This document shows positions 45,427 through 53,105 of a stretch of 64,000 nucleotides of DNA, one piece after another (the first letter of the stretch is position 1; each line of letters begins with the position of its first letter). The notes beneath the pieces were generated by a model. It saw nothing but the letters and a program-made list of their open reading frames with translations, was not told where the DNA came from and made no database searches. The position numbers were made by a program, and so were the translations under genes. Source of the stretch: Klenkia taihuensis (GTDB lineage: Bacteria > Actinomycetota > Actinomycetes > Mycobacteriales > Geodermatophilaceae); the NCBI RefSeq assembly GCF_900112525.1, contig NZ_FOMD01000002.1, positions 744,001 through 808,000 on the forward strand, given 5' to 3'.

Positions 45427-45491
45427 TCAACGTCGTGCCGGCGGCCGCCGAGAACCCACGGACGAGCAGCGACCCCGCTGCTCGTCCGTGG
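45427..45491 (+). promoter_or_regulatory. Sigma-28-like promoter and 16-bp stem-loop before the second GGDEF-EAL gene
   Basis: TCAACGTC (45427-45434) and GCCGAGAA (45447-45454), 12 bases apart, resemble the promoter at 1155-1181 with one extra spacer base. Directly after comes a perfect hairpin: CCACGGACGAGCAGCG (45456-45471), loop ACCC, and its complement (45476-45491). It ends 23 bases before ATG 45515. The hairpin is either the terminator of the MerR gene (ends 45374) or a 5'-leader structure of the GGDEF-EAL mRNA. Confidence 0.5.
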
Positions 45492-45514
45492 ACCGACGAC
45501 GACCAGGAAGGGTG

Positions 45515-47905
45515 ATGTCGACCGTGCAGACCGTCGCGATGCACCACCCGCCCGTCACCCGCCCGCTGCTGCACCGGGTCACCCCGCCCCGGGCCCTGCT
45601 CGTCACCGCCGGCGTGCTCGCCGCCTGGGGGCTCGTCCAGGGCACCAGCTCACCCGACAGCGCCTGGCGGCTCGCGGTGGACGTGGTCGTCCTCGCCGGC
45701 GTGCACGGCCTGGCCGCCCTGGTCGCCCTCCGCGACCGGCTGCCCGGCTCCCCCGGCTCCGTCGCCCGCACCGCCCTCGGCACCGGCCTGGGCGCCTTCG
45801 CCCTGGGCGCGGTGCTCGCCCGCGTGCTGCACCCGGTGCCCACCGGCGCGCTCGCCTGGCTGCTCGACGGCCTGCACCTGGTCGGCCAGGTCGGCATCGG
45901 CGTCCTGCTGCTGTCGCTGGTCCTGCCGCTGCGCGGGCGTCTCGTGCTGGCCGGCATCGGCCTGGACTCCGTCAGCACCGCCCTCGGCCTCACCGCCGTC
46001 GCCGGCACCGTCGTGCTCATCGGCATCGGGGACGGCGGCACCGACGCCGCCACCCGCGCCGTCCTCGTGCTCACCGGCATCGACGTCGCGCTGGTCTCCG
46101 GCGCCGTCGCGCTGTGCTCCGTGCTGCGCCCGGGCCGCGACTCCGTCGTCCCGCCGCTGCTGGCCGGCTCCGCGCTGGTGCTCGCCGCCGACCTGGCCTC
46201 GGGCTACTCGCTGCACCACGCCGGCCCGGCGTCCCCCGGCCCCGCGTTCCTGCTCATGGCCGGCGCCTGCGTGGTGCTCGCCTACGCCGTCACCCGGCCG
46301 GTGCGCACCACCGACCACGCCATGCTCGACGCCACCCACCGGCTGCGCAGCTGGTCCAACGTGCTGCCCTTCGCCGGGTGCGGCGCCAACCTGCTCGCCG
46401 TCCTGCTGGCCGCCCACTCCCCCGGCACCGGCCGCTGGGTGCTGCCGCTCGTGCTGGCCGCCGCCGGCTGCCTCGCGGTCGTCGTGGCGCGTTTCCAGCT
46501 GACCATCCGGGTCGCCCGCGCCGCCCTCGAGCAGCTCGCCGACGCCTTCACCGACCCGCTCACCGGCCTGCTCAACCGCCGCGGCCTCGGCGCCGGCGTC
46601 GACCGCTGGCTCACCGGACCCGAGCCGGTCACCCTGCTCGCCCTCGACCTCGACGGCTTCCGCCGGATCAACGAGGAGGCCGGCCACGAGACCGGCGACC
46701 GGGTGCTGCAGCGGGTCGCCTCGCACCTGTCCACCCTCGCCGGGCCGGGCACCGTCGTCGCCCGCATCGACGGCGACGACTTCGCGCTGGCCTTCGTCGG
46801 CGAGGACCCGGCCCGCGCCTCCCTGCTGGCCGCCCAGGTCCGCGACGTGCTGGGCCGTCCCTTCGACATGGACCGGCACCGGCTGCACCTCACCGTCAAC
46901 GTGGGGACGACGACCAGCCACGCCCTCGACGACCGCCCCGGCGAGACCGTGACCACCGGCGACCTCCTGCGCTGCGCCGACCAGGCCCTCGCCGAGGCGC
47001 AGGCCAGCACCAGCGGCGTGGCCGTGCACGACCCCGCCCGCTGCGGCCGCGCCCAGGAGGACAGCCTGCTGGCCTGGGTCGACGACCTGCACGCCGCCCT
47101 GGACGCCGACGACCAGCTGCTGCTGCACTTCCAGCCCCAGCACCGGATCGAGGCCACCGGCACCGGCACCGTCGCCACCGTCGTGGGCTGCGAGGCCCTG
47201 CTGCGCTGGGCGCACCCCACCCGCGGCCTGCTCGGCCCCGGCGAGGTGCTGCGCGCCGCCGAGCACGGCCACCTGTCCGACGCGGTCACCGAGCGGGTGC
47301 TCGACCTCGCCCTCGGCGGCGTCGCCGACTGGTGGGCCGACCGCGAGGTGCCCGTCGCGGTCAACCTCAGCGCCACCGACCTCGACGACCCGCTGCTGCC
47401 CCACCGCATCGCCGACGCCCTCGACCGGCACGGCCTGCCCGCCCGCGCGCTCACCGTCGAGGTCGTCGAGGACACCCTCATGCTCGACCCCGACCGCGCC
47501 CTGCAGACCCTGACCGCGCTGCGCTCCATCGGGCTGCGCATCGCCGTCGACGACTACGGCACCGGCTACAGCTCGCTGGCCTACCTGCACCGGCTGCCCA
47601 TCGACGAGGTCAAGTTCGACCGGTCGCTGACCGCGGGCATCTCCTCCGACGCCGCGGCCGCGGTGATCGTCGGGCACAGCATCCGGCTGGCCCACGACCT
47701 CGGGCTGTCCGCGCTGGCCGAGGGCATCGAGGACCCCGCCGACCTGCAGCTGCTCTCCCGGCTGGGCTGCGACGCCGTGCAGGGCTGGCTCACCGGCCAC
47801 CCGCTCCCCGTGCAGGGCTGGGTGACGGCGCTGGACCTGGAGGCAGTGCCCGATCGCGGTCCTGCGGACCGCACCGCGGCCACCGGCCGTTCCCCGGTGG
47901 GCTGA
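45515..47905 (+). CDS. Membrane GGDEF-EAL protein, degenerate cyclase and intact phosphodiesterase
   Basis: A 796-residue protein with eight to ten N-terminal membrane helices (~28-335). The GGDEF domain (~345-510) has RIDGDDF in place of RxGGDEF (D419) and no RxxD I-site, so it is probably not a cyclase; it may bind GTP to regulate. The EAL domain (~530-780) keeps E560 of CEALLRW, NLSATDL, the EVVEDT Glu, VDDYGTGYSS, KFDRS and AEGIED, so c-di-GMP hydrolysis is expected. Its architecture parallels the 1212-3533 gene. AGGAAGG lies just before ATG 45515. Confidence 0.9.
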   Translation: MSTVQTVAMHHPPVTRPLLHRVTPPRALLVTAGVLAAWGLVQGTSSPDSAWRLAVDVVVLAGVHGLAALVALRDRLPGSPGSVARTALGTGLGAFALGAVLARVLHPVPTGALAWLLDGLHLVGQVGIGVLLLSLVLPLRGRLVLAGIGLDSVSTALGLTAVAGTVVLIGIGDGGTDAATRAVLVLTGIDVALVSGAVALCSVLRPGRDSVVPPLLAGSALVLAADLASGYSLHHAGPASPGPAFLLMAGACVVLAYAVTRPVRTTDHAMLDATHRLRSWSNVLPFAGCGANLLAVLLAAHSPGTGRWVLPLVLAAAGCLAVVVARFQLTIRVARAALEQLADAFTDPLTGLLNRRGLGAGVDRWLTGPEPVTLLALDLDGFRRINEEAGHETGDRVLQRVASHLSTLAGPGTVVARIDGDDFALAFVGEDPARASLLAAQVRDVLGRPFDMDRHRLHLTVNVGTTTSHALDDRPGETVTTGDLLRCADQALAEAQASTSGVAVHDPARCGRAQEDSLLAWVDDLHAALDADDQLLLHFQPQHRIEATGTGTVATVVGCEALLRWAHPTRGLLGPGEVLRAAEHGHLSDAVTERVLDLALGGVADWWADREVPVAVNLSATDLDDPLLPHRIADALDRHGLPARALTVEVVEDTLMLDPDRALQTLTALRSIGLRIAVDDYGTGYSSLAYLHRLPIDEVKFDRSLTAGISSDAAAAVIVGHSIRLAHDLGLSALAEGIEDPADLQLLSRLGCDAVQGWLTGHPLPVQGWVTALDLEAVPDRGPADRTAATGRSPVG

Positions 47906-47980
47906 GCGCGTCCGTCCCGCTCGCGGGAGTTGCGTCGAGTGGGTCTTGCCCGGCGCGGGGCGGGGCGCCATCCTGCCGGC

Positions 47981-48301
47981 GTGGCGTACGACCTCGAGCT
48001 GGCGGAGCGGGTGCGGGCGGCGCTCGGCGGCACGCCCGAGGTCACCGAGAAGAAGATGTTCGGCGGGCTGGCGTTCCTGGTCGGCGGGTCCATGGGGCTG
48101 GCGGTCAGCGGCAGCGGCGGGCTGATGGTGCGCTGCGACCCCGCGCTCGCCGACGACCTGGTCACCCGCGACGGCGTGGCCCGGATGGTCATGCAGGGCC
48201 GCGAGCTGGCCGGCTGGGTGCTGGTCGACCCGGCCACCCTGGACGACGTCCGCCTCCCCGAGTACGTCGCCGCCGGGGTCGAGGCGGCCCGCGCCGCGTA
48301 G
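47981..48301 (+). CDS. TfoX N-terminal domain protein
   Basis: A 106-residue single-domain protein: LAERVRAALGGTPEVTEKKMFGGLAFLVGGSMGLAVS is the TfoX_N signature (alpha-beta fold with KKMFGG), followed by LMVRCDP and AGWVLVDPATL. TfoX/Sxy is a competence regulator in gamma-proteobacteria, but stand-alone TfoX_N proteins in actinobacteria have no known role, so that name should not be taken to mean competence. GTG 47981 is six bases after CATCCT. Confidence 0.88.
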   Translation: MAYDLELAERVRAALGGTPEVTEKKMFGGLAFLVGGSMGLAVSGSGGLMVRCDPALADDLVTRDGVARMVMQGRELAGWVLVDPATLDDVRLPEYVAAGVEAARAA

Positions 48302-48316
48302 GGCACCCTGGGGCCG

Positions 48317-49405
48317 GTGATCGCGCTCGTCGAGGTGCTGCGCCGGCCGTGGGTGCAGCGGGGCATCCGCGCCGCCGTCGCCGCGGGGCTGGCCTGGCAG
48401 ATCGCCGTCCTGCTGCCGCCCACGCTGTCGGACTACGCCTACTACGCCCCGCTCGGCGCGGTCATCGCCGTCCACCCCACCGTCGCGGACTCCGCCGGGG
48501 CCGCCTGGCGGACGGTCGCGGCGATGTTCCTCGGCTTCGGCCTGGCCGTCGGGGTCTACGAGGTCACCCGCGGGGTGCCCAACGCGTTCACCATCGCGCT
48601 GATCGTGGCCGTCGCGGTGGTGGTCGAGCAGTGGCGGTTGCTGCGCGAGCAGGCCAGCTGGGTCAGCTTCGCCGCCGTCCTGATGATCACCATCGGCACC
48701 GACGACCCCGCGGCCTACGTACTGCGCTACGGCGGGCTGACCCTGCTCGGCGCGGCGGTCGGCGTCGCCGTCACCACCGTGCTCTTCCCGCCGATGATGC
48801 TCACCGTCGCCGTCGAGCGGATCGCCGTCGCCCGCGGCCTGCTGGCCGCGCACCTGGTGGACATGGCCGACGCCGTCCGCGGCGGCACCGTGCCCGACCC
48901 GGAGGACTGGGCGCACCGCGGCCGGGCGCTGGACGCCGCGCTGGACCGGATGCGCGCCGCCGAGACCCAGGTCGAGCGGGCCCGGCGGGCCAACCCGCGC
49001 GCGGCCCGCTGGCAGGGGACGGCCGGCCGGGTGCGCGAGCAGTCCCGCGCACTGGACCGGGTGGCCGTGCTGGTCGACGACCTCACCGACCTGGTCGCGG
49101 AGTTCCAGCCGCACCGCCGCGGCCTGGACCGGGTGGACGACGGCACCGGCTGGGTCCTCGCCGACGCGCTCACCGGCCTGGCCGGCGTGGTGCGCATCCC
49201 GTACCACGACGGGCCGCACCGCGACTCCCGCGACGACGCGATCGACGCGGCGGTGGCCGCGCTGGACCGGCTGGTGCAGCTGCTGCGCTCGGCCGAGGTG
49301 CCCGACGACGAGGGGTTCTTCGCGCTCGGCGCGGTGACGGTCGGCGTCCGGCGGTCGCTGCACGCACTGGAGGCCGCGCCCCGCGAGGTCGCCCCGCGCC
49401 ACTGA
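48317..49405 (+). CDS. FUSC-family membrane protein (aromatic acid exporter type)
   Basis: A 362-residue protein. Six hydrophobic helices occupy ~15-170 (GIRAAVAAGLAWQIAVLLPP, YYAPLGAVIAVHPTVADSAG and on); the remainder is a soluble helical domain rich in Arg, Glu and Ala. The HPTVADSAGAAWRTV element and helix pattern place it in the FUSC/ArAE group, which includes aromatic acid exporters such as AaeB; the half-size length suggests it dimerises. The substrate is unknown. GTG 48317 is seven bases after CACCCT and only 15 bases after the TfoX_N stop. Confidence 0.82.
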   Translation: MIALVEVLRRPWVQRGIRAAVAAGLAWQIAVLLPPTLSDYAYYAPLGAVIAVHPTVADSAGAAWRTVAAMFLGFGLAVGVYEVTRGVPNAFTIALIVAVAVVVEQWRLLREQASWVSFAAVLMITIGTDDPAAYVLRYGGLTLLGAAVGVAVTTVLFPPMMLTVAVERIAVARGLLAAHLVDMADAVRGGTVPDPEDWAHRGRALDAALDRMRAAETQVERARRANPRAARWQGTAGRVREQSRALDRVAVLVDDLTDLVAEFQPHRRGLDRVDDGTGWVLADALTGLAGVVRIPYHDGPHRDSRDDAIDAAVAALDRLVQLLRSAEVPDDEGFFALGAVTVGVRRSLHALEAAPREVAPRH

Positions 49406-49453
49406 GCCGGCCGGTACCGGGCTCAGTGGCGCCCTCCCCCACCTGATCGGCGG

Positions 49454-50284
49454 CTACCCGGCGGTGCTTGAGGGGCCGACCCGGACCAGCAGCTCGCCGT
49501 GCAGCATGCCCAGCCAGCCGTCGTCCGCGGCCGCCCAGCGCTGCCAGGCCGCGGCCACGTCGGCGAGCTCGTCGGTGCTGGCCAGGCCGTAGGCCACCGC
49601 CTGCTCCGCGAAGGCCGACGCGGTCGCCCGCCCGGCCCACGAGTCCCCCCACCAGCGGCGCTCGGCGTCGGAGGCGTAGCAGTAGGTGGACGCCGACGCG
49701 GTGAGGTCGCGCAGCCCGGCCGCGTGCGCCCAGGCGCGCAGCCGGCGGCCGGCGTCCGGCTCGGCGTCGTTGCGGCGGGCCACCCGGTGGTAGAGGTCCA
49801 GCCAGCGGGTCAGGCCGTCGTCCTCGGGGAACCAGGTGGTCGCGGCGTAGTCGACGTCCCGGACGGCGACCAGCCCGCCCGGCCGGCACACCCGCGCCAT
49901 CTCGCGCAGCGCGGCGACCGGGTCGGTCAGGTGCTGCAGCACCTGGTGGGCGTGCACCACGTCGAAGGAGTCGTCGGGCAGGTCCAGGGCGTAGACGTCG
50001 CCGACCGCGAACTCCACCGGCACCCCTTCGCGCCCGGCCAGCGCGCGGGCCTCGCCCAGCGGGTCCTCGACGACGTCCAGGCCCAGCACCCGGCCCGGGG
50101 CCACCCGGCGCGCCAGGTCGACGGTGAGCGTCCCCGGCCCGCAGCCCACGTCGAGCACGTCGAGCCCGGCCCGCAGGTGCGGCAGCAGGTAGCCCGCGGA
50201 GTTCTCCGCGGTGCGCCAGCGGTGGGACTGCAGGACGGCGTCGGCGTGGCCGTGGGTGTAGGTGTCCACGCGGTCAGCCTGCAC
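49454..50284 (-). CDS. Class I SAM-dependent methyltransferase
   Basis: About 276 residues. YTHGHADAVLQSHRWRTAENSAGYLLPHL at the N terminus, motif I LDVLDVGCGPGTLTVDLA (~46-63), the acidic LGLDVVEDPL, and motif IV-V FDVVHAHQVLQHLTDPVAALREMARV with CRPGGLVAVRDVDY. It is related to UbiE/arsenite-methyltransferase-like enzymes; the C-terminal half is poorly conserved and the acceptor cannot be named. The start is uncertain: GTG 50284, 50269 or 50296. TCCCAC/GTGGGA arms (50291-50296, 50321-50326) lie in the shared promoter region with the TetR gene. Confidence 0.87.
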   Translation of the reverse strand: MQADRVDTYTHGHADAVLQSHRWRTAENSAGYLLPHLRAGLDVLDVGCGPGTLTVDLARRVAPGRVLGLDVVEDPLGEARALAGREGVPVEFAVGDVYALDLPDDSFDVVHAHQVLQHLTDPVAALREMARVCRPGGLVAVRDVDYAATTWFPEDDGLTRWLDLYHRVARRNDAEPDAGRRLRAWAHAAGLRDLTASASTYCYASDAERRWWGDSWAGRATASAFAEQAVAYGLASTDELADVAAAWQRWAAADDGWLGMLHGELLVRVGPSSTAG

Positions 50285-50453
50285 CCGTCGTCCCACAGTG
50301 TGAACTGGTCATCCCGCTCAGTGGGAAACGGTGGCGTGGCCGTCGCCGTCCCGGACCACCTCGCCGAGGCCGGTGGGTCAACCGTCCCGGACGCGCGACT
50401 CGACTGGCTGACCCGATGGCGTCCCGGGACGCCGACGTGCGACGATCCGCCGC

Positions 50454-51086
50454 ATGCCGCCCGCCACCCGACGCCGCCCGACCCGGCGCCCGCCCGTGGT
50501 GCGCAAGCCCGTCGCCGACCGGCGCGAGGACCTCGTCGAGGCCGCCCTGCGGGTGCTGGTCCGCGACGGCGTCGCGGCGGCCACCACCCGCGCGGTGGTC
50601 GCCGAGGCCGGCGCCAGCCTGTCGGCCTTCCACTACTGCTTCGACAGCCGCGAGGAGCTGCTCGTGCTGGCCGCCGAGCGGATCACCGACCGCACGCTGG
50701 AGCACGTGCGCAGCGGCTTCTCCGTCGAGGGCGACCTGCGCACCGTCGTGCACGGCACGCTGACCCGGCTGTGGGAGCGCATCGAGGCCGACCCCGACCG
50801 CGAGCTGGTCGGCTACGAGCTGGCCCAGTACGCCCGCCGGCACCCCGAGCTGCAGCCGGTCGTCGCCCGGCTCTTCCGCCACTACCTGGACGTGCACGAG
50901 CAGTTCCTCACCGAGGCGGCCACCGCGGCCGGGTTCACCTGGACGGTGCCGGTCCCCGTGCTGGCCCGGCTGGTCGACTCCGCCTTCGACGGCATCGCGC
51001 TCACCTGGCGGGTCGACGGGGACGGCGACGCCGCCCGCGCCGCGCTGGCCGCCCTCGCCGACGCGCTGCTGGACCGGGCCGGGTGA
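50454..51086 (+). CDS. TetR/AcrR-family transcriptional regulator
   Basis: A 210-residue repressor. The N terminus is Pro/Arg-rich (~20 residues), then the HTH: REDLVEAALRVLVRDGVAAATTRAVVAEAGASLSAFHYCFDSREELLVL (~25-72). The rest is the all-helical ligand and dimer domain with no recognisable ligand class. ATG 50454 is seven bases after GACGAT. It is followed with GTGA overlaps by a PLP enzyme and an amidohydrolase, which it likely controls together with itself. Confidence 0.9.
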   Translation: MPPATRRRPTRRPPVVRKPVADRREDLVEAALRVLVRDGVAAATTRAVVAEAGASLSAFHYCFDSREELLVLAAERITDRTLEHVRSGFSVEGDLRTVVHGTLTRLWERIEADPDRELVGYELAQYARRHPELQPVVARLFRHYLDVHEQFLTEAATAAGFTWTVPVPVLARLVDSAFDGIALTWRVDGDGDAARAALAALADALLDRAG

Positions 51087-52273
51087 GCGACCGCCTGGCC
51101 GCACTGCGCGCGGCGACCGCCGACCTGCAGCCGCCCTTCGCCGTCGTCGACCTGGACGCCTTCGACGCCAACGCCGACTCCCTCGTCGCCCGCGCCGCCC
51201 CCGGCACGACCATCCGGCTGGCCAGCAAGTCCGTGCGCTGCCGGGCGCTGGGCGACCGGGCGCTGGCCCGCCCCGGGTTCGCCGGCATCCTGGCGCTCAC
51301 CCTGCCCGAGGCGGTCTGGCTGGCCGCCGACCACCCGGACGTCGTCGTCGGCTACCCCAGCACCGACGCCCCCGCGATGGCCGCGCTGGCCGCCGACCCG
51401 CAGCTGGCCGCGCGGGTGACGCTGATGGTCGACTCGGTCGAGTCCCTGGACGTCGTCGAGGCCGCGGTCGGCCGCTCCCCCGCCGCGCCGCTGAAGGTCT
51501 GCCTGGACCTGGACGCCGCGCTCGAACTGCTCGGCGGCCGGGTGCACCTGGGCCCGCTGCGCTCCCCGGTCCGCACCCCGGTGCAGGCGGTGGCCCTGGC
51601 CCGCGCGGTGCTGGACCGGCCGTGGCTGCACCTGGACGGCCTGATGGCCTACGAGGGCCAGATCGCCGGGACGGCGGACGGCGCGGGCCCGCGGCTGCGG
51701 CAGCTGGCGGTGCGGGCGGTGCAGCGGGCGTCGGCCCGGGAGCTCGCGCAGCGGCGGGCCGCGGTGGTGGCCGCGGTGTCGGAGCTGGCGCCGCTGCGGT
51801 TCGTCAACGGCGGGGGCACCGGCTCGGTGGAGCAGACCTCCGCCGAGCCCGCGGTCACCGAGGTCGCCGCCGGCTCCGGGCTCTACGCGCCCGGCCTGTT
51901 CGACGGGTACCGCCGCTTCCGCCCCCGGCCCGCGGCGTACTTCGTGCAGCCGGTGGTGCGCCGGCCCTCGGCGACGGTGGCCACCGCGCTGGGCGGCGGC
52001 TGGATCGCGTCGGGCCCGCCCGGCCCGGACCGGCAGCCCACCATCGCCTGGCCGGCGGGCCTGCGGTTCAGCCCGCTGGAGGGCGCCGGCGAGGCGCAGA
52101 CCCCGCTGCTCGGCGCCCCCGCCGCGCACCTGCGGCTGAGCGACCGGGTCTGGTTCCGGCACGCCAAGGCCGGCGAGCTGGCCGAGCGGGTCGGCGAGCT
52201 GCACCTGGTGGCCGGCGACGCGCTGGTCGGCTCGGTGCCCACCTACCGCGGCGAGGGCAAGGCGTTCCTGTGA
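51083..52273 (+). CDS. Fold-type III PLP enzyme (D-threonine aldolase / D-serine dehydratase-like)
   Basis: A 396-residue alanine-racemase-fold enzyme. The PLP lysine lies in IRLASKSVRC (~50), after PFAVVDLDAFDANADSL; LKVCLDLDAAL and LDGLMAYEGQIAG are barrel strands; FVNGGGTGSVEQT binds the phosphate. The C-terminal beta domain carries the metal-site residues in SDRVWFRHAKAGELAERVGELHLV, matching the D-threonine aldolase/DSD1 family in which a divalent metal assists. It probably cleaves or deaminates a D-amino acid or hydroxy-amino acid. Translation is coupled to the TetR gene and the amidohydrolase. Confidence 0.87.
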   Translation: MSDRLAALRAATADLQPPFAVVDLDAFDANADSLVARAAPGTTIRLASKSVRCRALGDRALARPGFAGILALTLPEAVWLAADHPDVVVGYPSTDAPAMAALAADPQLAARVTLMVDSVESLDVVEAAVGRSPAAPLKVCLDLDAALELLGGRVHLGPLRSPVRTPVQAVALARAVLDRPWLHLDGLMAYEGQIAGTADGAGPRLRQLAVRAVQRASARELAQRRAAVVAAVSELAPLRFVNGGGTGSVEQTSAEPAVTEVAAGSGLYAPGLFDGYRRFRPRPAAYFVQPVVRRPSATVATALGGGWIASGPPGPDRQPTIAWPAGLRFSPLEGAGEAQTPLLGAPAAHLRLSDRVWFRHAKAGELAERVGELHLVAGDALVGSVPTYRGEGKAFL

Positions 52274-53031
52274 GGCTGGTCGACGCGCACCTGCACGTCG
52301 TGGACCCGGCGTTCCCGCTGGTGCCCAACGACGGCTTCGTGCCCGACCCGTTCACCGTCGCCGACTACCGGGCCCGGGTCGCCGGCCTGGACGTCGTCGG
52401 TGGCGCCGTCGTCTCCGGGTCCTTCCAGGCCTTCGACCAGACGTACCTGCTCGACGCGCTGGCGCGGCTCGGCCCGGGGTTCGTCGGGGTGACCCAGCTG
52501 CCGGCCGACGTGCCCGACGCCGAGGTGCTCCGGCTCGACGCCGCCGGGGTGCGCGCGGTGCGGGTCAACCTGCGCCGCGGCGGTTCGGCGCCGCTCGCGG
52601 ACCTGGACCGGCTGGCCCGCCGGGTCCACGAGCTGGCCGGCTGGCACACCGAGCTCTACGTCGACGGCCGCGACCTGGCCGCCCTGGCCCCGGTGCTGCA
52701 CCCTCTGCCGCAGGTGGTGGTCGACCACCTGGGCCTGCACGCCGACGGCCTGCCCGACCTGCTGGCGCTGGTGGAGACGGGCGCGGTGGTCAAGGCGACC
52801 GGGTTCGGCCGGGTGGAGCTGGACGTCGCCGACACCGCCCGGCAGGTGCTCGCCGTCGACCCGGGCGCCCTGGTCGCCGGCACCGACCTGCCCAGCACCC
52901 GGGCCCGCCGTCCCTTCGCGGACACCGACCTCGACCTGTTGGCGCAGGCGGCCGGGGAGCACGCGGAGGCGGTGTTCGAGGGCAACGCCCGACGCCTCTA
53001 CCGCCTGTCCCCGCCTCCCCCTCAGCCGTGA
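52270..53031 (+). CDS. Amidohydrolase family 2 (lactonase/decarboxylase type) protein
   Basis: A 253-residue TIM-barrel hydrolase. The N-terminal metal motif is VDAHLHVVDPAFPLVPN; VVDHLGLHADG supplies the middle His (~155) and GTDLPSTRARRP the C-terminal Asp (~207). This set fits the group with 4-sulfomuconolactone hydrolase, L-fuconolactonase and ACMSD-like enzymes. The substrate is unknown; pairing with a D-amino-acid-type PLP enzyme suggests a small catabolic route. The GTG overlaps the preceding stop. Its own TGA lies inside the left arm of a 70-base palindromic element. Confidence 0.87.
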   Translation: MRLVDAHLHVVDPAFPLVPNDGFVPDPFTVADYRARVAGLDVVGGAVVSGSFQAFDQTYLLDALARLGPGFVGVTQLPADVPDAEVLRLDAAGVRAVRVNLRRGGSAPLADLDRLARRVHELAGWHTELYVDGRDLAALAPVLHPLPQVVVDHLGLHADGLPDLLALVETGAVVKATGFGRVELDVADTARQVLAVDPGALVAGTDLPSTRARRPFADTDLDLLAQAAGEHAEAVFEGNARRLYRLSPPPPQP

Positions 53032-53097
53032 TCATGGGGTTGTTGCCGGGCGCCGCGCCCGCCCCCGGCGTGTCCGTGGCGACAACCCCATGATCAC
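53028..53097. repeat. 70-base palindromic element between convergent genes
   Basis: GTGATCATGGGGTTGT (53028-53043) is repeated as a perfect reverse complement at 53082-53097, and the GC-rich interior (53046-53070) can fold into a second, smaller stem. It begins inside the amidohydrolase stop codon and ends eight bases from the glpD stop. Its less GC-rich arms differ from surrounding DNA. It could be a bidirectional terminator or a REP-like dispersed palindrome; only one copy is in this window. Confidence 0.6.
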
Positions 53098-53105
53098 CGG
53101 CCGGG

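Noticed and set aside
45375-45514. c-di-GMP riboswitch (GEMM) before the GGDEF-EAL gene
   Set aside because: The hairpin lacks GEMM consensus elements; it is a simple perfect stem.
47981-48301. Competence regulator TfoX/Sxy
   Set aside because: Only the TfoX N-terminal domain is present; actinobacterial copies are not known to control competence, so no such role is claimed.
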